DNA of 64,000 nucleotides from assembly GCA_017623505.1 (NCBI GenBank), contig JAGAOZ010000018.1:1-64000 (forward strand), given 5' to 3'. Below are positions 38,414-46,372 of the stretch, in pieces. The stretch's first letter is position 1. The number at the start of each line of letters is the position of its first letter. The notes beneath the pieces were generated by a model. That model did not search any database. It saw only the letters and a list, made by a program, of their open reading frames with translations, and had not been told where the DNA came from. This DNA comes from Alistipes sp. GTDB taxonomy: Bacteria > Bacteroidota > Bacteroidia > Bacteroidales > Rikenellaceae. The translations under genes were made by a program, and so were the position numbers.

Positions 38414-41242
38414 ATGGGGTTTTCGCAGGAAGATAAGATTATCGTTGAGGGAGCACGTGTTCACAACCTGAAAAATGTGAATGTCGAGATTCCGCGTAAT
38501 GCTCTTGTGGTCATTACGGGTCTGTCGGGTTCGGGTAAGTCATCACTTGCTTTCGATACGATATATGCCGAAGGGCAGCGTCGCTATATGGAGACTCTGT
38601 CGGCTTACGCTCGCCAGTTTGTTGGTACGATGGAGCGTCCCGATGTCGATAAGATTACGGGCCTAAGTCCGGTTATTGCCATAGAGCAGAAGACAACCAA
38701 CAAGAATCCTCGTTCTACGGTCGGAACGGTAACGGAGATTAATGACTACCTGCGACTGCTTTTTGCTCGTGCATCACGTGCCTATTCTCCTATCACAGGC
38801 GAGCAGATGGTGCACTATACCGATGAGCAGATTTGTGAGCTTATCTTGGAGGGCTTTGCTGGCCGTAAGGTGGCATTTATGGCTCCTATCGTCAAGGGTC
38901 GAAAGGGACACTATCGCGAATTATTCGAATCGCTGGCTAAGCGAGGATATATCTACGCACGTATTGACGGTCAGGTGCAAGAGATTCTATCGGGAATGAA
39001 GCTCGACCGTTATAAGATTCATAATATCGACTTGGTTGTCGATAGAATGAGAGTGGGAGAGGAGTTTCGCGACAGAGTGATGAGCTCGCTGAAGGAGGCG
39101 ATGCGTCAGGGTAAAGGCACTATGGCGATATATGATTATGAGGCTGACGGTATGCGTTATTACTCTCGTCATTTGATGTGTCCCTCGACGGGTGTCGCTT
39201 TCGAGGACCCCGCACCTCATACCTTCTCATTTAACTCTCCACAAGGTGCTTGCCCTCGTTGTAGCGGTTTGGGCGTTGAGGCTGTGTTCGATATTAAGCG
39301 AATAATTCCCGATGATAGGAGGTCTATTCGTGAGGGAGCTATTGAGCCATTGGGACGGTATAAAAATAATAAGATATTCACTCTGCTGACGCTTCTTGGC
39401 CGTCGTTATGATTTTACTCTCGATGATGCTGTCAATACGATTTCGGAGGAGGGCCTCAATACGATATTGTATGGCGACCCAAAACCTTTGACTGTCGATT
39501 TGTCGGAGTTTACCTCGTTGTCCGGACGCAGGATGATGCAATGGGAGGGTATTGCCGAATATGTAAACGTGGCGGACGATGAAGATAGCAAGAAGAGCCA
39601 GAAGTGGCGCGAGCAGTTCCTGATGTATCGTCCCTGCTCGGTATGTGGTGGTAGCCGTCTGAAGAAGGAGGCGCTGCAATTCCGTGTGGGAGGAAAGAAT
39701 ATAGCTGAGCTGTCTGCTATGTCTATTGCCGAGTTCTCAGCTTGGATTAACGATGCCGATAAATATTTCAACTCCAAGGAGTGGAAGATTGCCGAGGAGA
39801 TTGTTAAGGAGATTCGTGAGCGACTGTCGTTCTTGCTCGATGTGGGTTTGGGTTACCTGTCGCTTGCACGCTCGGCGCGTTCATTGTCGGGAGGAGAGTC
39901 TCAGCGTATACGTCTTGCAACGCAGATTGGCTCTAAGTTGGTCAATGTGCTCTATATATTGGATGAACCGAGTATCGGTCTGCATCAACGAGATAATCGC
40001 CGACTGATAAATACATTGCGCAACCTGCGTGATGCGGGCAACTCGGTGCTTGTGGTTGAGCATGACGAGGATATGATGCGCTCGGCAGATTATATTGTCG
40101 ATGTGGGACCTAAGGCGGGCCGTCGCGGTGGTCATATCGTGGCGTGTGGCACGTTGGACGATATTCTACAATCTCAGAGTATTACGGCAGACTATCTGTG
40201 TGGACGTCGTCAAATAGAGATTCCCGCAACACTCAGAGAGGGTAGTGGTAAGAGTATAGTGATTCGTGGCGCGAAGGGTAACAATCTGAAAAATATCGAC
40301 GTTGAGTTCCCTCTGGGTAAGTTTATATGTGTAACAGGTGTCAGTGGTTCGGGAAAATCGACACTTGTGAATGAAACACTGCGCCCGATATTGAGTCGCT
40401 TGTTGTATCGCTCTTTTGACCAACCTTTGGAGTATGACTCAATCGAGGGTTTGGAGAATATAGATAAGCTGGTTGTTGTCGATCAGTCACCTATTGGTCG
40501 TACGCCACGTAGTAACCCTGCAACATACTCCAATGTTTTTGCCGATATACGTAAACTCTTTGAGGCAACAGCAGATGCACAGGTGCGAGGCTTCAAGGCA
40601 AGCCGCTTCTCGTTCAATGTCAAAGGTGGACGTTGCGAGGAGTGCCGCGGTGCCGGTGTGCAGACTATCGAGATGAACTTCCTGCCCGATGTCTATGTGC
40701 GTTGCCCAATATGCGGAGGTCATCGTTATAATCGTGAGACTCTGGAGGTTAAATATAAGGGTAAGACCATTGAGGATGTGCTGAATATGACGGTGAATAT
40801 TGCCGTTGAGTTCTTTGGCAATATCCCTACAATATATCGTAAGCTGAAAGCTATTCAAGATGTCGGTTTGGGTTATTTAACGCTCGGACAACCTTGTACA
40901 ACACTCTCGGGTGGAGAGTCGCAGCGCATTAAGCTCTCTGCCGAGCTCTCAAAAAATGATACGGGTCGTACACTCTATATATTGGACGAGCCTACTACGG
41001 GTCTTCATTTTGAGGATATTCGTCAATTGCTCGGTGTGATATCGAAGTTGGTCGATAAGGGAAATACTGCCATCGTTATCGAGCATAATTTGGATGTTAT
41101 CAAAGTTGCCGACCATATTATAGATATGGGTCCTGAAGGCGGTGCTGGTGGAGGTCGAGTGCTTGCTGTCGGAACACCGAGCCAAGTTGCCCGATGCAAG
41201 GAGTCTGCTACGGGAGAATTTTTAACGAAAATGGGTATTTAG
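38414..41242 (+). CDS. uvrA: Excinuclease ABC subunit A
   Basis: UvrA is the damage-sensing ATPase of nucleotide excision repair, acting with UvrB. The 942 residues contain two ABC modules: Walker [10 protein letters not shown] (near 33) and GVSGSGKST (near 640), signatures [12 protein letters not shown] and [12 protein letters not shown], and Walker [10 protein letters not shown] and ILDEPTTGL. Zinc fingers are visible at [10 protein letters not shown]...CSVCGG and CEECRGAGV...CPICGG. Length is normal. It is 6 bp after the TSUP gene. Confidence 0.98.
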   Translation: MGFSQEDKIIVEGARVHNLKNVNVEIPRNALVVITGLSGSGKSSLAFDTIYAEGQRRYMETLSAYARQFVGTMERPDVDKITGLSPVIAIEQKTTNKNPRSTVGTVTEINDYLRLLFARASRAYSPITGEQMVHYTDEQICELILEGFAGRKVAFMAPIVKGRKGHYRELFESLAKRGYIYARIDGQVQEILSGMKLDRYKIHNIDLVVDRMRVGEEFRDRVMSSLKEAMRQGKGTMAIYDYEADGMRYYSRHLMCPSTGVAFEDPAPHTFSFNSPQGACPRCSGLGVEAVFDIKRIIPDDRRSIREGAIEPLGRYKNNKIFTLLTLLGRRYDFTLDDAVNTISEEGLNTILYGDPKPLTVDLSEFTSLSGRRMMQWEGIAEYVNVADDEDSKKSQKWREQFLMYRPCSVCGGSRLKKEALQFRVGGKNIAELSAMSIAEFSAWINDADKYFNSKEWKIAEEIVKEIRERLSFLLDVGLGYLSLARSARSLSGGESQRIRLATQIGSKLVNVLYILDEPSIGLHQRDNRRLINTLRNLRDAGNSVLVVEHDEDMMRSADYIVDVGPKAGRRGGHIVACGTLDDILQSQSITADYLCGRRQIEIPATLREGSGKSIVIRGAKGNNLKNIDVEFPLGKFICVTGVSGSGKSTLVNETLRPILSRLLYRSFDQPLEYDSIEGLENIDKLVVVDQSPIGRTPRSNPATYSNVFADIRKLFEATADAQVRGFKASRFSFNVKGGRCEECRGAGVQTIEMNFLPDVYVRCPICGGHRYNRETLEVKYKGKTIEDVLNMTVNIAVEFFGNIPTIYRKLKAIQDVGLGYLTLGQPCTTLSGGESQRIKLSAELSKNDTGRTLYILDEPTTGLHFEDIRQLLGVISKLVDKGNTAIVIEHNLDVIKVADHIIDMGPEGGAGGGRVLAVGTPSQVARCKESATGEFLTKMGI

Positions 41243-41282
41243 GCAAGGATTTTGAGTTGTTTCGTAACTAAAAGGCTTAGTT

Positions 41283-41861
41283 ATGAAACGATTTTACTAT
41301 CTATTTTTGGGTGTTGCCCTATGTGTTGCACTGACAGTCTTTGCAGCACAGAACTCTTCGGATAACACATTGTCTGTTGCGCAGAATCAACATCAGAAGG
41401 AGTTAAAGACGCTAAAACAGCAACAGCGTGCTGAGCGTCGAGCCGCCAGAATCGCTGAGTATGAGCGATATATCGACTCTATCATCCTCTCTAAGAACTT
41501 CGAGTTCAATCCTCAATCTATCCAAATGCAACCAGCCGGTCAGATGCGTTTTTTGTCTAATGCGGTCTATACTATGACCTTGTGGGATGGTCAGCTCGAT
41601 ATTTGTATGCCTTATTATGTTGGCTATGTTCCTCCGTATCGTTATGTGCTGCTTAATACCGGAGTGCCGTCGGTGGAGGATTATATGGCGGTTAGAACTG
41701 AGGAGGGATGGCATATTACGTTTAAGACAACTCTCTATGCCTCATCGGATTACACCTTCTCACTTGAAGTGAATCATCGCTACGGTGGAGCGACTCTGAC
41801 CATAGATAATCTGTGGTATAATCCTGTGCAATATACAGGCTCGATAACTCGTATCTACTAA
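41283..41861 (+). CDS. DUF4251-like secreted protein (copy 1)
   Basis: This 192-residue protein has a signal peptide (1-22), a Lys/Gln/Arg-rich helix (about 38-68, KELKTLKQQQRAERRAARIAE-type), then a beta-rich domain of about 115 residues. The domain has the DUF4251 look: FEFNPQSIQMQPAGQMRFL, ICMPYYVGYVPPYRYVLLN, YTFSLEVNHRYGGATLTIDN and YTGSI. DUF4251 is a Bacteroidetes envelope family without a known role. It lies 40 bp after uvrA and 10 bp before a paralogue. Confidence 0.78.
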   Translation: MKRFYYLFLGVALCVALTVFAAQNSSDNTLSVAQNQHQKELKTLKQQQRAERRAARIAEYERYIDSIILSKNFEFNPQSIQMQPAGQMRFLSNAVYTMTLWDGQLDICMPYYVGYVPPYRYVLLNTGVPSVEDYMAVRTEEGWHITFKTTLYASSDYTFSLEVNHRYGGATLTIDNLWYNPVQYTGSITRIY

Positions 41862-41871
41862 ATGGGCGGCT

Positions 41872-42585
41872 ATGAAAAAGGTTCTATGTGCGTTGTCGGT
41901 GACGGTGGGTTTGTCGCTGATGATTATGGCTGCTTCGGCTCATCGGATAGTGGCTGATAGTGATGGTTTTCAAGTAGATACGTTGCAGCAAATATCCATT
42001 GTAAAAGATTCTGTACCTGTGACGACTATCGTGCCGATGCAACGTGGTGATGATGTTGTAAATGATACGGTTAGGGTTGATTCTGTAAAGCAACACCTAT
42101 CGCGCACTGAACGGCGACGGTTGCGTGCCGAGGAGTTCGCATGGCGCATAGATTCGTTGGTGGAGAGTAGAACTTTCAGCTTCTATCCGACGACGATGCA
42201 GGCAATGCCTGAGGGAGAGATGCGTATGGTCTATGCCGAATACTATTATCTGCTTGTGAGCCCTATGGCGCTGGAGGTGCATCTGCCTGTGGAGAGGGGC
42301 TTGTCGCAATATATCTCTGTGTTAAATTTTGATAATGAGGGGGTTGCGGATTTAAAGCCGGAGAAATATGGCTCGCGTTGGACCTTGTCGTTTACGGCTC
42401 GGTATTATGATGAGGAGTATCACTTCGATTTTATTATATCGACAATCACGGGTGAGGTGGTTTTGATACTTCAAAGTCCCAGCTATTCAATGCGTTATAT
42501 CGGCCAAATCATTGAGCGAAAGAGGGCTCATCGCCACCACCAAGTTGTCACGCCCGATTCTCTTACTACGCAGGTAACCAATTAG
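41872..42585 (+). CDS. DUF4251-like secreted protein (copy 2)
   Basis: This 237-residue paralogue of the preceding gene has a signal peptide (about 1-24) and a spacer with TLQQISIVKDSVPVTTIVPM. A helix with RTERRRLRAEEFAWRIDSLVESRTF aligns with copy 1, followed by the DUF4251-type beta domain (FYPTTMQAMPEGEMRM, LEVHLPVERGLSQYISVLNF, YHFDFIISTITGEVVLI, MRYIGQI). A basic tail (IERKRAHRHHQ) is extra. The two copies have drifted far apart in sequence. The hairpin GGTAAC/GTTACC (42573-42590) spans the stop codon. Confidence 0.75.
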   Translation: MKKVLCALSVTVGLSLMIMAASAHRIVADSDGFQVDTLQQISIVKDSVPVTTIVPMQRGDDVVNDTVRVDSVKQHLSRTERRRLRAEEFAWRIDSLVESRTFSFYPTTMQAMPEGEMRMVYAEYYYLLVSPMALEVHLPVERGLSQYISVLNFDNEGVADLKPEKYGSRWTLSFTARYYDEEYHFDFIISTITGEVVLILQSPSYSMRYIGQIIERKRAHRHHQVVTPDSLTTQVTN

Positions 42586-42598
42586 TTACCCGCGCTAC

Positions 42599-42700
42599 TT
42601 AGGGAGATTAGGGAGCTTAGAGAGTTTAGGGAAGTTAGGGAGGTTAAAGGAAATTTAAGGTGATTAAGGGAAATTAAAGGTGATTAAGGGATATTAAAGT
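42599..42700. repeat. Degenerate 9-10 bp minisatellite (TTAGGGAGA/TTAAGGGAAA)
   Basis: About ten tandem units run without interruption. The first half has a 9-bp period (TTAGGGAGA, TTAGGGAGC, TTAGAGAGT, TTAGGGAAG and similar). The second half has a 10-bp period (TTAAGGTGA, TTAAGGGAAA, TTAAAGGTGA, TTAAGGGATA). It fills the gap between two convergent genes, where a terminator would be expected, and no hairpin terminator is seen there. Confidence 0.85.
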
Positions 42701-42741
42701 CTACAGATGAGATTTAGTTTTCGCTTTTCAGTTTTCACCTT

Positions 42742-43218
42742 TCACCTTGTAAGTAACGCTACGGCGTGGGCGGAGATGCCTTGTTCTTCGCCCTCGAAGC
42801 CGAGGTGTTCGGTGGTGGTAGCTTTGATAGAGATGCGGTCCACGTCGAAGCCGATAACATCAGCCAACGTTTGTCGCATAGTGTCGATATGTGGGCGGAG
42901 CTTAGGGCGTTGCAGAGCGATAGTGCAGTCGATATTTGATATTGTGTAGCCTTGCTCAGCGATGATATCACATACGCGGCGCAGGAGAATCTTAGAGTCT
43001 ATTCCCTTGAACTCCTCGGATGTGTCGGGGAAGAGCTTGCCTATGTCACCCAGAGCTAAAGCACCCAGCATGGCATCGCAGATGGCGTGGATAGCTACAT
43101 CGCCGTCGGAGTGTGCTAAGCAACCCTTAGTGTGCTCAATCTCAATGCCGCCAATAACCAATCGCAGTCCCTCCGCTAAGCGGTGAACATCGTATCCGTG
43201 TCCTATTCTTATATCCAT
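42742..43218 (-). CDS. ispF: 2-C-methyl-D-erythritol 2,4-cyclodiphosphate synthase
   Basis: IspF is the fifth enzyme of the MEP isoprenoid pathway, closing the cyclic diphosphate with loss of CMP. The 158 residues show the zinc site DVH (D10, H12) in IGHGYDVHRL, the AHSDGDV motif with another zinc-binding His, FPDTSEEFKGIDS, and the C-terminal signature KATTTEHLGFEGEEQGISAHAVALL. Length is standard. It is 20 bp downstream of the helicase-nuclease gene. Confidence 0.97.
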   Translation of the reverse strand: MDIRIGHGYDVHRLAEGLRLVIGGIEIEHTKGCLAHSDGDVAIHAICDAMLGALALGDIGKLFPDTSEEFKGIDSKILLRRVCDIIAEQGYTISNIDCTIALQRPKLRPHIDTMRQTLADVIGFDVDRISIKATTTEHLGFEGEEQGISAHAVALLTR

Positions 43219-43238
43219 AATATCTCTGTTTTTTATCG

Positions 43239-46200
43239 TTATTCAACTCTTTGAATCTCGCCGCGGCTAAGATACCAAATATAACCCTCGACCTGCTCAT
43301 AGCCCATGCGGCGCATCAATTCGGCATAGCGCATAATCTGCTGACGATGGGCGTTTTGTCGCTCCGAGCCGAACTTGTAATCGACGATAACGGCGCGCTT
43401 GCCCTTAATCATAACGCGGTCAGGGCGCGAAAGGCCAATGGTGGTCTGCTCGCTGTGGATGATGTCGTGCTCGTTGTGGATGGCATCCCACTTGTCGCTG
43501 AACCACTCCTGAGCCTCCTGCCGCATAAGCTCCTTGCGGATGATATGCTCGATTTGTTGCTTCTGCTCGTCACTCAACCTGCCCGACAGATATGCCTCCT
43601 CGATAGCCTTATAAACATCTTCGGTGTTGTATGCTGCGGAGAGGATAGAGTGGACTAAAATACCCATATTGCGTGCCGAAGTTGTGTCGGAGTCCACATC
43701 CTCGAAGTAGCGTTGCAGCGGTAGACGCATAGCGATAACCTCATCGGTGGTGGGGTAGTCGCTAAGGATGATATTCTCGGTGAGAGCCTGTGAGGCAGAT
43801 TTTATCTGTTTAGCGGTGCGCTCGCCGAACTCGTAGAGTGTGGTGTCGCTATTGGTGCCATTGATAAGAGCCCAAAGAACGTCGCCAACATTCTGCTCGC
43901 TGCGTTTCTTGTCGGGGATATAGATATAGAGCTCATCAACGGCGCGGGTTAGCGCAACATAGAGCAGATTCATCGAATCGACGTAGGAGTATATGCGCTC
44001 ACGGTAGTAAACATCGGAAAAGGCACTCTCGCTTATGCTCCTCTTGAAGGCAACAGGGAAGAAGTCCAAAGCGGAGTACTCCTCGGTGGATGTTCCTTGA
44101 TTAAGAGGGGCCCATAGCGTTGTGTTGTGGCGTTCGCTGGCGAACTCCCAAGAGCAGAAAGGTATCAAGATAATCTTTCGCTCCAAACCCTTAGCTGTGT
44201 GTATGGTCGTCAGTTCGATGGTAGTGTCATTCTCCTCGACAACAAGAGATTTATCCTTCAGAGTGTTATCCCACTCGTCGAGGAAGAACTGGATGTCGGA
44301 ACTCTTTGTGGCGCAGTAGGCTGTTATCTGCTCGTGCAGAGCCTGAAGGTAGGCTATGTCGTTGTGTCGCTCCGATAGAGAGAAGGTGCAGACAATCTTC
44401 TCAAAGGCCTGTTCGGTGGAGAGCTGACCGATATAGCTCAAAATGGAGAGCTCCTCGTCGGATAGCTGCGTGTGATAGCTACGTGAGAGGAATTGATTCA
44501 TAACCGCCAGACTAATCTTATCATTATTGTTTTGCGACAGACGAAGCAAGGCGATGACAAAGTTTGCTATATCGGAGTTACCGACAACGAGCGAGTCTTT
44601 GGTCTTGATATTGAACTGCGCACCGTGTTCTCGCTTGTATGAGAGCAGGATGTTGGCAGTCTCGATGATGTCTTTGCTTCCGCGATGCAGAATCATAATG
44701 TCGTTATAGCTATAACCTCGCGATATGGCATCTTCGATAGCGGATATGATGTCGGGTTGCTCAGGGTAGCGTTCGATGCGAACATATCCCTGCTTATCGC
44801 CCCTCTTGCGAGGGTTTTGCCTACATCCTATATATGCGTTCTTGAGGGTGTCGTAGAGCTGAGCGTGTGTTTCGGAACTCAGCTGGTTGAGGCTGATTGC
44901 CTCGTCTAACTCTTGGTTGAGTTGGGAGTTGATAGCGGTGACCAAATTGCTAATCTGCTCATTGTTGAATTGTACGATACACTCGCGGCTACGCCAATTA
45001 TCCTCAAGGATTTGAGTTGTGGTGTTCTCTTTGCCTAAAGCCTCCTCGACGCCGCTATGCAGGATGCGCCAGTCGCCACCTCGCCAGCGATAAATAGACT
45101 GCTTAACGTCACCAACGATAAATACCGCCTCGTCTTCAGCCGTCGAGAGGGCGTTGAGTAACAGAGGGATGAAGTTGTGCCATTCGCGGAGTGAGGTGTC
45201 CTGGAACTCGTCAATCATATATCGCTCGAAACGGTTGCCCGTCTTTTCGTATATGAAAGGCGCATCACTGTCGTTAATCAGCTCTGCCAAAAGGTTTTTA
45301 GTCTCGGAAATAAGCATTATGTTCTCCGACCGGCAGACTTCCTTAATCTTTGTGTATATATCTTTGAGCAGAGCAAAACTGCGGAACTTTTTCTTCAAGA
45401 TGTCAAGTGTAGCCCACAGCTCTTTGTTCCGGTCAAAAATATCGCATATCTGTTTAAGTATCGGAACAAGGCTCGGCACGATAGCCGTTGCTCCATTGAT
45501 TACGCCCTTGCGAACCCAACCATCGCCACTCTCGGCACATGCGCGTTGGGTCTTGGTTATCTCCTTTATCTCCTTAGATTTGGCTTTGGCAAAGATGCTG
45601 ATAAAACCTGTGGATTTTCTTGAGAAGTCGTCCAAGGAGACGCCAGCATTGTTGATTATATCCAGTGCTTTGGCACCTAAATCGGCCATCTGCTGCTGTG
45701 CTAAATCGGATTTACGCTCGGTAGAGGAGATAATAGCCTCTAACTCTTGCTTGGTGATGTTGCTTTGGAGAGCATCTTTTGCCTTCTCTCCTACGGCATC
45801 ATTGCCCAGAGTGATAAGGCTGTTGCGCAATGCGCTCCAATGTTTGTCATCGTCGAGATATTCACGAGCATAGGAGAGTATCCAACGCTGTAAATCTTCA
45901 TCTTGGGCCATGCTCTCAATCAGAGCATCGGTGCTTTTGACGACAATCTCGTCAGGTTTGATTTGAAGGTTGTAGTTTACATCGACACCCAGCTCCTTGA
46001 CAAAGGCACGCATGATGCGTTGGAAGAATTTGTCAATGGTGAGAATCGTAAAATGTGAGTAGTCGTGCAGAATCTTTTTGAGGATTGTGTTAGCACGCAG
46101 CGCATACTCCTGGGCAGGAAGAGGGAGGTCGCGACACAAGTCGGCGTAGTATTCGCTCTGTGTCGGATTACTTGCCAACTCGGCATAACGAAGCAGGATG

Positions 46201-46367
46201 CGATGTTTCATCTCCTCGGTAGCCTTATTGGTAAAGGTAACAGCCAGAATTGCCCGATATAGGTAGGGCTTCTCCTTGTAATATTTAAGGGTATCAAGGA
46301 TGTACTTGTATGCTAGGCGATAGGTCTTGCCTGAGCCAGCACTTGCGCTCAATATTCTTGCTCTCAT
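43239..46367 (-). CDS. addA: AddA-type UvrD/RecB helicase-nuclease
   Basis: This 1042-residue superfamily 1 helicase has Walker A SASAGSGKTYRLAYKY at the very N-terminus, DEFQDTS (Walker B), GDVKQSIYRWRGGD (motif III region), TTIHTAKGLERKIILIPF (motif V) and LYVALTRAVDELYIY (motif VI). The C-terminal 150 residues contain the RecB-type nuclease motif SRPDRVMIKGKRAVIVDYKFG. With the adjacent gene it should form an AddAB complex that processes double-strand ends for RecA. It is 5 bp downstream of the AddB-like gene. Confidence 0.92.
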   Translation of the reverse strand: MRARILSASAGSGKTYRLAYKYILDTLKYYKEKPYLYRAILAVTFTNKATEEMKHRILLRYAELASNPTQSEYYADLCRDLPLPAQEYALRANTILKKILHDYSHFTILTIDKFFQRIMRAFVKELGVDVNYNLQIKPDEIVVKSTDALIESMAQDEDLQRWILSYAREYLDDDKHWSALRNSLITLGNDAVGEKAKDALQSNITKQELEAIISSTERKSDLAQQQMADLGAKALDIINNAGVSLDDFSRKSTGFISIFAKAKSKEIKEITKTQRACAESGDGWVRKGVINGATAIVPSLVPILKQICDIFDRNKELWATLDILKKKFRSFALLKDIYTKIKEVCRSENIMLISETKNLLAELINDSDAPFIYEKTGNRFERYMIDEFQDTSLREWHNFIPLLLNALSTAEDEAVFIVGDVKQSIYRWRGGDWRILHSGVEEALGKENTTTQILEDNWRSRECIVQFNNEQISNLVTAINSQLNQELDEAISLNQLSSETHAQLYDTLKNAYIGCRQNPRKRGDKQGYVRIERYPEQPDIISAIEDAISRGYSYNDIMILHRGSKDIIETANILLSYKREHGAQFNIKTKDSLVVGNSDIANFVIALLRLSQNNNDKISLAVMNQFLSRSYHTQLSDEELSILSYIGQLSTEQAFEKIVCTFSLSERHNDIAYLQALHEQITAYCATKSSDIQFFLDEWDNTLKDKSLVVEENDTTIELTTIHTAKGLERKIILIPFCSWEFASERHNTTLWAPLNQGTSTEEYSALDFFPVAFKRSISESAFSDVYYRERIYSYVDSMNLLYVALTRAVDELYIYIPDKKRSEQNVGDVLWALINGTNSDTTLYEFGERTAKQIKSASQALTENIILSDYPTTDEVIAMRLPLQRYFEDVDSDTTSARNMGILVHSILSAAYNTEDVYKAIEEAYLSGRLSDEQKQQIEHIIRKELMRQEAQEWFSDKWDAIHNEHDIIHSEQTTIGLSRPDRVMIKGKRAVIVDYKFGSERQNAHRQQIMRYAELMRRMGYEQVEGYIWYLSRGEIQRVE

Positions 46368-46372
46368 ATCGC

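Noticed and set aside
45154-45873. 239-codon open frame on the plus strand
   Set aside because: Antisense to addA, low-complexity Ser/Leu-rich translation typical of shadows.
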